The notes beneath the pieces are model-generated. The model did not search any database and was not told the DNA's origin. It saw only the letters and a program-made list of their open reading frames with translations. Made by a program: the position numbers and the translations under genes. From the NCBI RefSeq assembly GCF_001625215.2, contig NC_030382.2, positions 49,813,364 to 49,877,363 of the forward strand: a stretch of DNA of 64,000 nt. The letters are read 5' to 3'. Every line of letters begins with the position of its first letter. Position 1 is the stretch's first letter. Shown here piece after piece: positions 36,849 to 49,844 of the stretch. This DNA is from Daucus carota subsp. sativus. Taxonomy: Eukaryota; Streptophyta; Magnoliopsida; Apiales; Apiaceae.

Positions 36849-39800
36849 TTAGCTAGATGATGCTGGATTTCCGTCATTTGAACAGTTATGTATTTGACTA
36901 ATGAGCTTCTCTGGTAGTTTTTTCGATGCCTGAAAAGACAAAAAGGATAGCTGAATAATTAATTTACATTAAAACGTATAATTAGTCAAATGTGTGTCGA
37001 GTTAAGAGAATGCTGACCTGAAAATGTCTCATATGCAGTATCGGCTCACAACCAACATCTGAAATTAATTTCCCATTAGGGGTGCACAGACTAAACCGTC
37101 TAGCCTCATAAGCTGAAAGTCTATCACTGTCATTTGGCAGGTGCTGGCAAACTTTAAGTAGTGACGCTAGAGAATTCATCTGGTAGATCAAAGGACTATC
37201 CAGAGTGAATTATGTACTTTAATATATGATAAATATATAAACCAAGGTAAAAGGCAAAGTTTGATATTAAGTATGTGTATGTCAACAGTTGATCCTCACT
37301 GAAAAAAAAGTTTCTAAATCCATTATATATGGATTAAATAAGGCATCAGAAAATGATTTGAGGCTACTAAAAAAAACCTTTTATATCTCTGTTGGTGCAC
37401 ACAAGTGATATAAAGATACATTCACATCCCACACTAGGTCTCAGCAACAGAGTGATAGTTATTATCTAATTCAGTGAATCAATAAGAACCAAGTTTTCTC
37501 CTTAAAAAAAATTAAATGAAGAACTAAGTTTTCTGCAATCAAGTACACTTAATAACACCAGGGCCATGTTTGTTTGGAGGGATTATAATCCCCGGATTAT
37601 TACTCTATTTATGTCAATTACAAAGGATTTTAATCTCATGAATTCATATCCGAGTCACTGTTTTAGTCAATTTCTATGGTATTATTATACCTTGTTAGAG
37701 AAGGTATTATAATCCGATGGAAATGAATCAAAAAGGTGATTGCAATACAATCCCATAGGATTATGATTCCTTAAATTTAAAGAAAATAATGTAGCTATCC
37801 CGAAATTATAATCCTTCAAACAAACATGACCCAAGTACTTAAGTTTTCCATACTAAATGCAAATATTGCCACCCACCAGTCACTAATCTCAGTAATAAAA
37901 ATGAAAAGAATATGCATCCTTAGTAATGCATAGTGTTCAGATGAGAAGATTATGAATCCTTAGTATTGCATAATACTCAAATAGTACTGCATAATGTTCA
38001 AATGAGAATTCCCTTTGTGAAGTAAATGAAGTGGTACTATTAGAAAAGAAAATACAGACCTTCATGTAAGGGCAGGATGCACATCCTCCATTTATTGAAC
38101 AACCTTCCCCACTTGCTACTCCGGGTATAACTGGAACTTTCATAAAATCTCCAACTTCAGTCAAACTTATACCCTGAGGTGAACTGCATGATGTTCTAGT
38201 AACAGAATCTGACGAGACAGGAAATACGATTTCAACGCTAACTTTGTTTTCCCTAGAGGAATTAACGGACAACATCTTGCGAACTAATGCAACAATTGCA
38301 GTTATCATTCCCGACTCTGTTCCCAGTACGAACTGAAGATGGTCGCTGACATTTCTATCTAAAGCCTCTTGTAACTTCTGCTTGATAAAATCTAATATGT
38401 TTTGGGTCGAACCCACCACCCCCATTCCTCTTCTCTTTGCTTCCATAGCAAGAGAAAACATTTCACCAGGAACTTCAAAATGAGCCGTTAAGAATGCATC
38501 ACAATACATATCCTTTATCCTCTCCACTACTTCAGAGCCAAAAATATCATGTACGATGCAAGTTCCATCCTGGCATGTAGAAATTTAGTCAGCACAATTA
38601 AAAAATGGATTTGTCACATTTCATATCTTACAACACAGAGTCAGGCAAGGGAGGGGGATCCAAGAATCTAATGTTTCTGATTGCGATTTCTACGCACACA
38701 TGCAACAACTCTTTACTTAGCCCTCAATATATTATGTGACGAAATCTGCAAGATGATCATAATCACCCAAATTTGTAAGTTCTCTCTCTGTCACATCAAT
38801 TATAAGGTGGCAATACTTAAATTTGAGATAAAGGACCCAGATGGCGCATAAGTGGGAGTCATACTGATGCAATTGACGAAATATGAAATGGACCTGAGAA
38901 AAAAACCTATAATGCAACCCAGAGAAAGGCATGGCCATGTAGCAAATAGGTAGAGTCAATATATGGAGAAGATATGTGTAACAAAGTACCCCCAACCCAC
39001 ATATTATGACTTTAATTGGGACTTGCAAAAGTTTGTTCCATGGATGGCATGGTATTCCACTCAAGTAAATATGTGATAACAGATACCATGAAACAATAAC
39101 AGAGAGCTGATGTGGCCCCTCATGGATCTAAGTTGGCATTTTATTTTAAAAACGAGATAATGAACAGCCTCGTGAGCACAACTAAACTCATTGACAGGCT
39201 CTAATTAGCATTTAAGAATAAAAGATTATAATTTTTGTTTTAGGGTGGGAGGAAATGAAGGGTAGATAGTATCACTACACAATTGTGGCCAACTGTATTG
39301 CAAATCCTTCCTTTGTTTTTTAATCAGATGAAAAAATTACTCCATTTATATCAGCAAAAACAGAAACCTGAAAATAATGAAGACGAGGAAGTAATGACTT
39401 CAGAGAATTCCTATTGTGTTTAGGATGTATCTCGGCAATTTCTTCATCAGTCATCATAGTCATCTGTCTAAACAGCTCAGCAATATTTGCACCCATGTAG
39501 GAATCAGGACCATACAGTACAGTTAAGTTTGGTACTTCCGCAAAAGCCTGAAAATAAAGTTCAAATCAGATTTTCATGAATAGAAACATAACCTGCAAAA
39601 TAGACATTTATGGATGTGGTAGAAACATAACCTGCAAAATGGTTGGCACAACATTTGAAGAAGTACATGTTATGGTTGGCACTAATTCATGAGCATGAGC
39701 TTTTGTCTCCAGTGATGTGTTTATATAGACAACATGCAAAGAGGGAGATGACACTGGAGCGGTTGCAAGATAATCCATATACGCAGGACTGGCAGCAGCG

Positions 39801-41587
39801 TCAGCCAAAGAACAACTAATTTTTTCTTCGGACATCCTGTACACGCCAACCTACAAAAAATGTGTCAAACCCAGGTCACCATTAGCACTGGCAGCACAAA
39901 TAACATACCTGTAAGATCTCAAACAACATAAAGTGAGGAATGGAACAGACAAATACTGTATATATGCATTCACAAAAAATTTTAGTTCTGACATTCGAGC
40001 AATACGATAATAAAATTGTCTTTATGATTGGAAATTAGAAAGAAGATAGAAACTTCATAACTGCAGCAGCATTGTATCATCAAGTACATAAGTAGAATAA
40101 TGAGTGGGATTGGGAAATTATCTTACATCTGGAAATCCAGCCTGATCGAGGATCGCACGCACATTTTCTGACATAAAATCTACACCTAAAACAGTTATAT
40201 ACTGGCATCCTTCTTTTGCCATTTTCACAGCCATATCAGCCATAACCAACGAGTCGGATATATAAATGTGAGGCCATAGACTCTGAGCAGCAGTCAGAAC
40301 ACCTTGGACTTCAGGGTCCATGTAAAAGTGTGCAACAACACCAATTTTTCTCTCCTTGAGCAAATTGGCCAGTTCTTGAACTTGTGAGTTCTCTGGGAAG
40401 AGAAATTTCGCCTGCAATTTTGCTATAATGAACTTAGGATGTTTATAAAACTGCACTTCGCACAAGAGATGGCATTTCATGAAAAAAACTTAATATGATT
40501 ATATATACATTACCAAAAATAGTACAGTAGATATGGTAAAACAAAAACTGTCTGTTAAACATGCCATGCAGAGCTTATTATAGTCCCATATAATTATCCT
40601 AATCCAGATCACTGTGTGCTCTTATTCATCCTTTACATTTATTTGCTAGTGCCGCATGTCACTTATTTATGATTCATCCTTTACATTTATTTGCTAGTAT
40701 TTGGAAGTTCTTAACAGTATTGTTCTCAGCAGAAGGGGGAAAAACGATATTCCAATTAAACACTACTACTACGGAATCCTAGCCAACATAACAACTAAAA
40801 AAGCTAACAACCAGTAGATAAGCATACATGAAACATTATACGATACACGAAAGCTGTTACAAAATCAAACCTGGGCTTCAGCATAGCTCCCTTTAGCTTG
40901 CACACCATCGTCCGTAACAATGAGAGACGGAAACAATTCCCCAAACTTCTTCCCCTGTCTCTCAGCAACCAAAGCCTTAGTCCTCTTCTGCATACTAATC
41001 AACACATTATGCCAAGTATTAACCCTAGAATTCTGCAAAGAAGCCAGACTCAACGGCGCCAAATCATCGGTCTTGAAACTCAAAACCTCCTCCGGATCAG
41101 CCCCGTCGAGAATCGAAACCAAACACGAACAAAACCCTCGGCTAATCTCCGAATCACTATCCGCCTTGAATCTCATTTTTCCAGCCTCATCTAATTCAGC
41201 CACCAGCCAAACCTGTGACGTGCATCCCATGACTCGATTCGAAACGACTTTCGACGATTCATCCAACGGCTGTAACAACGCGGAGTATTGTAACAGCAAT
41301 TTGACCCGATCAATCGGCTCGAGCGACTCGAATTCCGATGCGAGACGGTGGAGCTTGTCGATTGCGAGATCGGTGAGCGGCGGCGGAGATGACGTGACGG
41401 CGGAGCACGACAACGACGTCGTTTTGAACGGGAATTTAGAGGCAGCTGTTGTGTGTATAGGTGTGTGTATAGATTTGATGAGGACAGGTTTATAGAAGGA
41501 GGGATGAGAGGGGAGTAAGCGGTTAGGGTTTAAGGAGGGGAGTCTGGAGAGGAGAGACGAGGGATTGAAGGCTACGGCGGCGTCCAT
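36849..41587 (-). CDS. QS: quinolinate synthase, chloroplastic (SufE-NadA fusion), 7 exons, 717 aa
   Basis: Exons: 41587-40871, 40411-40127, 39850-39632, 39547-39368, 38569-38060, 37179-37018, 36929-36849, all in phase 0. A Ser/Thr-rich chloroplast transit peptide (about 1-60) is followed by a SufE-like domain with its sulfur-accepting Cys in NRVMGCTSQVW (C122), then the NadA domain starting near residue 240 (KIGVVAHFYMDPEVQGV). NadA condenses iminoaspartate with dihydroxyacetone phosphate to quinolinate for NAD, using a 4Fe-4S cluster. The cysteine-rich INGGCASCPYMK (C630, C633) is among the cluster-region motifs. Length and two-domain order match Arabidopsis QS/OLD5. A MITE sits in the fifth intron. 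Confidence 0.95.
37561..37832. mobile_element. MITE in quinolinate synthase intron 5
   Basis: Inverted ends GGGCCATGTTTGTTTGGAGG and CCTTCAAACAAACATGACCC with 'ggattataat' inside both arms. About 270 bases, non-coding. The target duplication is unclear, so the superfamily is not assigned. Confidence 0.65.
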
Positions 41588-41720
41588 TGCCGGAGATATT
41601 TTCGGCGGCGGCGGCGAATGAGAATAGTGGGAGAGGAGGTGCCTCGAATTGTGAGCCCTTGGCGGTAAAAGAGGAGAATATGTGAGGATAGGGAAAAAGC
41701 GGGGAATAATATTATAAACA
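41588..41720 (-). promoter_or_regulatory. quinolinate synthase promoter / 5' UTR
   Basis: A CGG/CCG triplet run just before the ATG (GCCGCCGCCGCCG on the minus strand) and a TTTATAATATT at about 41708-41719 that could act as TATA box. Confidence 0.35.
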
Positions 41721-41759
41721 TTTTAGTGGAGAGGAGAGGAATAGAAAATGCCACGTAGG

Positions 41760-43058
41760 TTCACGCGCGAAAAGGAGTTGCGTTAATCAGGTGACAACTT
41801 TGAAAATTGAATGGCTGACTGACTTGTGTTTTCCAGTGGGATTTCTCTGTTTCTTACGGTTGATTAATTAAAAGATTCTCGATAATTTTTATTCGATAAT
41901 GATATTTGTTGGTAATTGTTGCATGTATATGCGAAGAGTCCGTCTCTGATATGTAAGTCTATGTCTAACGAGAAAAATTGTTGGATAGTATAATTTTAAA
42001 TTTTTTATATTATATAGAAATTGTTTATAATATCGTCCAAAAAGGAAAATTATTTAAAATTTTATTATATTTTCTTCTGCTGAATGTATATACACCTATT
42101 TGCTTTCCGTACCACTGTCATTCGTAAATCAGTTGAATTTGAGAGAACAAGCTCAAATTCGAGCTTACAAAAGAAATGGAAGTCTCCTTAATTATTTATT
42201 TAGCCTACATAGACCAGGTAAAGTCATTGGAATTATTAGTCATTCTATTTTGTTGGATTTATTGATAAAATAGTACATTTGTATTGTTTCATATTAGTAC
42301 AAATGTAATATATATTTAAATTCTTTATTGAATTCGTTGATAATTCTCTTCTCGAGTTAAGTTCTATGGAGTACAAAAAAAATTGGAGTATTGGAGTACA
42401 AAATTTGATAAAATGTAATCTAGTCATCTAAATTTCAAATTTTTTTTTCAATAATATTTGTAAATATTTGACAACCTGCACATTATGTTCTGCAACATAA
42501 ACATCGTGATCAAATGGTAGAATAATTACTTTCATAAATCATAGGACTCTTTTCTGCAATATAACTAATAAGCAGAACAATAATCTTAATACTTGTTAAA
42601 GTTGAAAGATATTAATGATTAATTGACAATTATGTGCAAGACAACTTATAAATGATAGATTATATCAAAATTTAGATAATCAAAGATATTATATAGGATC
42701 AAACTAAAAAATTATGATTTGTACTCCAATACTCCAATGTTTTTATGTATTCCATAGAACTTAACTCTTCTCTGTAATACATTTTCAAATTGGTACAAAA
42801 TAATAAATTATTCAAATATAATAGAAAATAGCAAATGTTTAGATTCGACAAATACATAAATAAGTTAATCAAAAATTAAATTTCTAAATAAATAATACTG
42901 TTTTCATATATTGAAGAGAAAATTTTAATAGTCCCATATCAATGTTACCTTTATCCATTTCTAAATAAAGTTGGGAGCTTTTCATAATTACAGAACAAAT
43001 TACATTTCTCTGCCTTCGTCTAAATAACTTCTAAGAATTGAATTAGGACGAGTTTTAG
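41760..43058. other. intergenic between quinolinate synthase and AFC2
   Basis: No gene seen. It contains the MITE at 42354-42767, with the remainder AT-rich. Confidence 0.4.
42354..42767. mobile_element. MITE with GAGTTAAGTTCTATGG ends
   Basis: Perfect 16-base terminal inverted repeat GAGTTAAGTTCTATGG / CCATAGAACTTAACTC, continuing imperfectly with a 'ggagtattggagtacaaa' arm. The flanks share TTCTC on each side, possibly a 5-base target duplication. The interior contains GTTCTGCAA motifs like those in the insertion at about 1830-2110. Confidence 0.65.
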
Positions 43059-43509
43059 AGGAGTGTATTGGATTAGGATTTTAAAGCATTTTTTTACATT
43101 CATGAAATCCATGAATTCCGAGGGTATTCGATTGGGATTGTTTGAAATCTATTAAAATCATGAGGTATTCAATTGAGATTTCAAATTATACTACAAAATC
43201 TGGTGGTATTCAATTGGAATTTTAAATTATGCTTTAAAATCCGATGGTATTCAATTGAGATTGTTTAAAATCCATTAAAATCTGATGGTATTCAAATACT
43301 GATTGATTTTTTTGCATTTCATAAAATGATGGATTTTGTGGTATTCTTCAGTGTATTTTAAGTTTTTTAAAATCCCATCAAAATCAATGGGATTTTGAAG
43401 CATTGTGCTTAAATCTATCACTCTGCGATATTTTATCAAAATCAGACACAATCCATTAAAATTCATAGACTAAAAACAATTCATTAAAATCTCAATCGAA
43501 TACACCCCT
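43059..43509. mobile_element. long-arm MITE, same family as the split element at 5390-7512
   Basis: The ends AGGAGTGTATTGGATTAGGA and TCTCAATCGAATACACCCCT are inverted. Internal 'ggtattcaattggaattttaaa'-type subrepeats recur several times. It lies just beyond the 3' end of AFC2. Confidence 0.65.
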
Positions 43510-43897
43510 TTTCAACTTTCGGAACAAGAATTTCTTTGCCCCTATTCCCGTTCCTGAACTAAATTACTATAATTTCCTTACCGAACATTGGGAATAAATT
43601 AGGGTATGACGTATGAGTATGGTCTCACAGTCTGGAATAATCTTTTATATAAAACTAGACCGAAGTTGAAGCTAATACTTCATTAAGTAATTTTACATAT
43701 TTACAAAGACTGAAGAGTGAACACAGCTTCCTTCGTTACAAGGAAACAGACTATTTTCTTTTGGTACAGAGATACAGGCTAGTTCTTCATTTCACTACAT
43801 GCCCAATCAAGCGAACCCTTAAAATAACAAAATCTTCATTACATGCACCATTCAATTACACTGTAGAAAAGCGCAAGCTCCTACCTTATGCTCTAGG

Positions 43898-46882
43898 TTA
43901 AGATCTCCTGACACTGTCTTTAGTGAAGAATGAATGTTTCAATGCTTCGTGAGCTGTCAACCTCTCTGAAGGATCATACCTTAACAGTCCTTGCAGGAGA
44001 TGTATCAGGTCACCAGCAGAATGATCAACATGTTGCATGATTAGGTTCTAAAATAAGAGAGATAAACCTGGTTACTATGTGTTACTGCAAGCAATATGAA
44101 TAACAGAAAATATATGATAGATTTAAAACCTGAAGGCGAGGCAACTTGTGAACTGCTTTGATGCTGTCTCTGGAGGCAGCTCCTTCAGGCCAGTCCAACC
44201 TCCCCCTTCTAATATACTTCTCAGCATGCCGGCTAAACATTAATGTATAAAATAACCATAAATTTTCACATCTTGCAAAACATTTCGGGAAAGGACACGT
44301 ATCATCTAGAGTTAAGCAACCTACTCTACTCTCTTCAACATGTGATGTGGAATTGGTCCCAGGACCCTCTCCATCATTGCAAGGTGCTCCAAATTCTCAT
44401 GTGTTTGGAACAAAGCATCCCCCTAACAAAGTGTTCAAACTCCATCAATGATTCAGGTAGACAGAGATGATTGATCATCAGCAGAAGACAGAAATATATA
44501 AGTTGGCTCACCGAACACAGTTCAACCAAGATACAGCCAACACTCCAAATATCACAAGGGTAACTCCACCCAAGTCCTATAGTGAGACAAGATCATTTAA
44601 ACAATCCATCTAATGGCACTAGGCTATACCAGGGACGAACATAACCTTAAAAACGTCGGATATACAACCAACCTAAAATGACTTCTGGTGCACGGTAATG
44701 CCTTGTTGATACAATGTAAGTTTGATCCTGACGATCATATGTTGTGCTGCCAAAATCAATAACTTTGATGGCACTTGATTTTGGAATCCTCTTACTGTAT
44801 GAACTATCCTTTGGAGATCTTGAAGAACCCTGCAGATGATTTATAAGTTATCCACACAGAATTGACACAAGTTTCGAATAAAGAGATTAACAATTAAATA
44901 CGAGGCGAATCAAACAATTTTTCCCCATATTATACCCTGTAGTATGGAATTCTACTGTACTCGGAAGATGTAAGAAGTATGTTCTCAGGCTTTAAGTCTG
45001 TGTGTATAAGGCGCAATTCATGCATGACTGCACATTTATAAGCATAACAGTATTATTATCACATATAAATTGGTAAATTGACAACAACCAAACCAGAGCA
45101 ATATAGCTGCAATCGTCATGATCTTTCTCAAAGCTATGATCTTAAAAAGACAACACAAGATAATAGAAAAGCTGACATAAGTAATTACTACACACATGCT
45201 ACACTGTCCAGCAGTTGTCTGCCAATCTCGCGTACAATATCAATGGGAAAGGATTGATAATTGTTTTTCCGTAGAAAATCGTATAAGCTTGGTCCAAGCT
45301 TCTCAAAGACCTGTTAACACCATTTAAAATTCATCCAAAGATCTTTAACCCCCGTTACCATATTACCCAGTTGAGATTCATTAATCCACCAAATTATCAT
45401 TACATATACTTACAATACAGACATGGTTACGATAGTCAAACCAGTTCCTTAATTGCACACAGCTGCACGGAATAAACCAATTTAACACCAAATACAATTT
45501 ATAAATGGCGCAAATTACAATCAGCAGCTCTAGAATGTGTAAAAATCAATAAGATGGAACTTACCAGTTACTCCCTTTGTCATTTTTACCAAGTTGTTGC
45601 AGCACATCAACTTCAATCATAGCCGCTTCCCGATATTTTTCAACACCCCGAACAATTTTAATTGCTACCATTTCTTTCTCCTCCTTGTCCCAGCATTCTA
45701 AAACTTGACCAAAGGTGCCTGAATAAAAAGAGATGAAACCATTAAGAGATATATAAGAGAGAAGTAACACCAGAAATCAGCAATGGATTATCCAAACGCA
45801 CCTTCACCCATCTTGCTGTGAATCTTATCTGCAATTTCATGTTAAGAAGAAAAAAGAATATAATCAAAAACAAGTCTGATATAAGAAAATGGGCTCCAGA
45901 AAAGACAAAGAAAACCCATTCATTAGCAAAAATGACGTTCTCCATTTGTAAATATGAGATAAGGAAGCAATTGTTTAAACCTTCATTCTCTTTAAGTATA
46001 TACAAATCAAATTACTCAAAAACCACAGATGTATCTAATTTGAAAAGACCAAACAGTAAATGTAAAAATCAAATTAATAATCCCAAATTACTTTTTGCAA
46101 AAAAGAAAAAGCTGTATATTCTAGAATCAATGAACACAATATTAGTATGGTGGAAAAGATAATTACAGCGGGATGTTAGATTATCCCCAACAGCAAACAC
46201 ATAATGTCCATCTTTGTCATCTTCACGCCATGGGGGAGAGCCATTTCGAGCCGCTCCCTTCGAAGACAAAGAATTGGTATTTTCTGTAGGTGCTCCCGAT
46301 GAAAGGCTTGTGAAATTTGCAACTTCTTGCGCACAAAAAAATTCTAGCTCAGCCTGCAACCATACACATATTCCTCAACACCAAATTATATTTCCTAAAA
46401 TCTCGAGACATCGTAAATACACTTCAGCACCAATCATCTATACTATTAACAATTCACTAAAAAACCCCCCCAAATCATACCGATCTTCTTTTCTTTAGTA
46501 ATATAATTGATTGAGACGATTCTTGAATATACATACAAACAAACGTACGATTTTATATCCAGATAATATGAAAATCAACAACCCTAACAGAATCAATATA
46601 TACAAACAAATAATTTCACAAAAAGGAAGAACAAGAATCAAGATCTCTTCGAAGAATTACACACGGCGATTCATAAATAGAAATCGTAAAAATCAAGAAT
46701 CGGCGAGAAAAAAATAAATTGAACCAGATTTAACACAATACAGAAGAAACAGAAAAGCTTACCATAGAGGGAGGGGGAGGAGGGAGGGGAGCGACGTCCC
46801 AGCCCAAACGCTGTCGTTTTCGGGGACGGCGATCCATGTTTATGTTGGTGTGGGGAAAGTCGATCATGCGCTCCGTCTCCAT
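43898..46882 (-). CDS. AFC2: AFC2-type LAMMER (CLK) protein kinase, 12 exons, 438 aa
   Basis: Exons: 46882-46763, 46353-46167, 45828-45802, 45718-45565, 45462-45414, 45310-45196, 45027-44936, 44829-44673, 44576-44512, 44422-44325, 44232-44130, 44047-43898; phases are consistent. Kinase landmarks: glycine loop GEGTFGQV (110-117), VAIK (K132), HTDLKPEN (D228), DFG (D273-G275) and the family-defining [12 protein letters not shown] (334-345). The leader [15 protein letters not shown] and the [15 protein letters not shown] segment are typical of plant AFC2. The enzyme phosphorylates SR splicing factors in the nucleus and is temperature-responsive in plants. Exon 3 is only 27 bases and is flanked by good splice signals. 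Confidence 0.95.
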
Positions 46883-46955
46883 TGTAGATCGGATCGGATA
46901 ATGATGATAATATTCAACGAGGATAGATTAGAAACCACGAGTAGATTAGGGGAGA

Positions 46956-46966
46956 ATAATATATAG
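46956..46966 (-). promoter_or_regulatory. TATA box of AFC2
   Basis: CTATATATTATT-type sequence on the minus strand, about 75 bases before the ATG. Confidence 0.45.
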
Positions 46967-46969
46967 GCA

Positions 46970-48034
46970 GCACACACCAAGGAATATCTTATGATAAATT
47001 GGATTGGAGTCTCGTGTCTCAACCCTAATTTATAGGCTTCAGATATGACATGGGCTTTCTTTTGGTTTTCTGCTGGGCTTCTTTATTTGTAAATCTGAAC
47101 CATGGTAGACGGCCCATGACTTATCTGTCTTGCAAAATATGCAGGTGAAAAGATGGTTTGATCTAAAAAATTAATTTCTCGTCGATATTTATCCAAACCT
47201 TTCATGCTTAAAGTAAATAGGCTTTTTATCTAAATTTATGATGTTTGCTACAAATTTGTTCTATTTCTCATCTTTAAAATCAGGCAGTATATTTTAAAAT
47301 ACTTCAAACTGTCCTAAGAACTTAATTCTATACTATATTAATATTAAACTATAATAATAATAATTAGATATATACTATATTAGTACCAAAATATCATAAA
47401 AGCATGTAAATATAGTTTGTAATTTGGTATATGTCATTATCCTTCCGACCTCTTCTTATTAAAATTTTCAAGTCAGTCATATTTGTGTGAATTTTCGTGT
47501 GATCCGTTTTCACAAAAAATTTTAAATCTAATTGTCGTGATAGTGATAGTAATTTTAAATACATTATACAAATTCTAAATTATTACTAAATACAAAAAAT
47601 AATAATTAAAAATTGTTGAAAAGTTTAATTTGGAAAAATATGAACCATCTCTTAGACATTTCTGAAGTGTTTAATTTGGAAAAATATGAACCTATTCTCT
47701 TAGACATTTAAAAGTGAAAATGCATAATATTGCAAACTACAACTCCAGTTGGGTTTCATTGGTTTGCAACATTCTGTAATATAACCAGGAAGTGGTGGGC
47801 TAGAGCTCGCCATTACATCTTCTGCATCTTGCAATGATGTACATTTTCTGATTCTGGAAAGAAGGTGCTAATCTTGTCAAAATATACAAACTAAAGAAGG
47901 CAGAAAATAAAACGAACACGTTATTGCAGAAAATAGTTAAGTTCAATGCCGAGTACCAACACTCAGGCGGATACGTTTTATTTGTGTTGGAAGACATTTT
48001 AGCTATTTTTATGATGCACATGCATTGTGCATGA
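46970..48034. other. intergenic between AFC2 and the first P450
   Basis: AT-rich, no gene. The right half is expected to contain the 3' UTR of the minus-strand P450. Confidence 0.4.
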
Positions 48035-49820
48035 CTACAGAGGTGGTGGACAAGGAACAAGGCAGAGAGGAGTTTTTTTGTGGACAGCAAATCCGACAGC
48101 CTCTTCCATGTCGATGTCTTCAGCATTCATTCCATCAGGCACTCTCCAATCAAAGCTGAACAACAGATTAGCAAGCGCAAGCTCTATAACTAGCACCGCA
48201 AAATTGGTTCCAGGGCAACCCCTCAAACCTGCCCCAAACGGTATCAACTCAAAGTGCTGGCCTCTGAAATCAATACAACTATTCAAGAATCTCTCTGGCT
48301 TAAACTCTTCTGGATCCTCCCAATGTTCGGGATCCATTGATATTGCAGCAGCGTTAATCAACACCCTTGTTTTGGCTGGAATCACATAACCTCCAATAAT
48401 GCGTGCTTCAGTAGTTTCTCGAGGAAGGAGTAGTGGGAGTGGCGGGTGGAGTCTTGAGGCCTCTTTTGTAATCATCTTTAGATACTTGAGTTTTGGAAGA
48501 TCGCTTTCCTGTACGAATGCCCCTGGTCCCTTGACAAGGCCTCTCACTTCTTCTTGTGCTTTTCTCATTACTGATGGATTTCTTATGAGTTCCGACATTA
48601 TCCATACTAGTGTTGCTGAAGAAGTATATGTTCCAGCTATAAACATGTCCTGTATTGCAGACACCAAAATCTTTTATAGTCTTCGCAAATTGGAAAAATA
48701 CTGTAAATTCAACTTAATTGGCTTGAATTTAGTTTTAGTGATTCAAGTCATTTGTGTGAAACAATTTCCTCGGACAGTTTATCTCTAGAGTCCGGACGAT
48801 AAAAATTAGATCAAAACATTACAAAACAAGATCATTAGAAAATATAAATAGTCCATCTCTAGAAGTGAGTATGATGACTTTTATCTTAAATTCTGTAGAT
48901 AAATAGAGATAAACAGTACTAAGCCGGATAGATTAGAAAATTACCGTCAAAACAGCTTTGATCTGATCATCAGTGAGTGCAATATCTTGATTTGGATCAG
49001 TCTGAACTCGAAGCAGTACATCATCTGCTTTTGTCGTAAGGCATTCCCGGTGCTCTTGAATCGCCTTGTCATAAAAGCTATCCAATTGTCGAAAGTTCTT
49101 ATTTAATCTTGCTTCAACTCCATTCAACTTGTTAAACCACCGCCCGATCCAGGGAAGATAGTCAGCGATATTAACCATGCCTAATAAATTTTGTGTTTCG
49201 CGAAGAATTCCATCAAACTCACTCTTCACATTCTTATCAACGTAATTATTCCCTTTAATACTAAATACAACTCTAAGTACAATATTATTAGCTAGTAAGA
49301 GCATTAAGTCTGACAAATTGATCTGACGAGATAAAGAACTTGCTACGGTTTCAATCATAAGCGCAACTTCTTGTTCCCGAATAGCCTCAAATGATTGAAC
49401 TCTACTCACACTTAGTAGCTCTACAAGTGCAATCTTTCGTATTTGCCTCCAGTACTCTCCATAGGGAGCAAAAGTAATAGTTGAGCTCTTGTAACCCAAC
49501 TTATTTACGGCACACAAACTAGGACGGCTAGAGAAAACTAAGTCATGTGTCTTGCAAACTTCTTTGGCCATTGATGCTGATGAGACTACAAGGGTTTGAA
49601 CAGAGCCGAGCTGAAGGAACATGAGGGAGCCATGTTTGCGCGAAAGACATTGAAGTGTTCGATGAGGAAATTGACCTAGCTGGTGAAGATTTCCAATGAA
49701 TGGAAGCCTCTTAGGCCCGGGAGGAAGTCTGTTTTGTTCATGTCTTCGGTTCCTGATAATAGTCAGGAACATAGGCATGACAATGATAATGAGGATTGCC
49801 AAAAAAATCGGAGAACTCAT
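48035..49820 (-). CDS. CYP71-clan cytochrome P450 (496 aa), atypical I-helix
   Basis: Exons 49820-48945 and 48649-48035, joined in phase 0 at the usual CYP71 intron position. A hydrophobic ER anchor (about 1-22) is followed by the proline hinge RLPPGPKRLPFIGNLHQLG. The ExxR is E355-R358, the PERF motif begins at P410 and the heme loop is FGAGLRGCPG with the ligand C437. The oxygen-activation motif reads AGTYTSS (297-303), where almost all members have Asp or Glu before the Thr; this gene has Tyr300. It is otherwise full length and open. Substrate unknown; CYP71 enzymes act in terpenoid, alkaloid, coumarin and other specialised pathways. It is in tandem with related genes at 55.2 and 63.1 kb. 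Confidence 0.9.
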
Positions 49821-49844
49821 CGTAGGGGTATTTGGTAGTCGATT

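Noticed and set aside
40920-41495. 191-codon plus-strand ORF
   Set aside because: Antisense shadow of quinolinate synthase exon 1, whose transit peptide, SufE domain and splice pattern are clear.
48027-48788. Plus-strand ORFs of 120 and 129 codons
   Set aside because: They mirror exon 2 of the minus-strand P450, including its heme region, and have no independent features.
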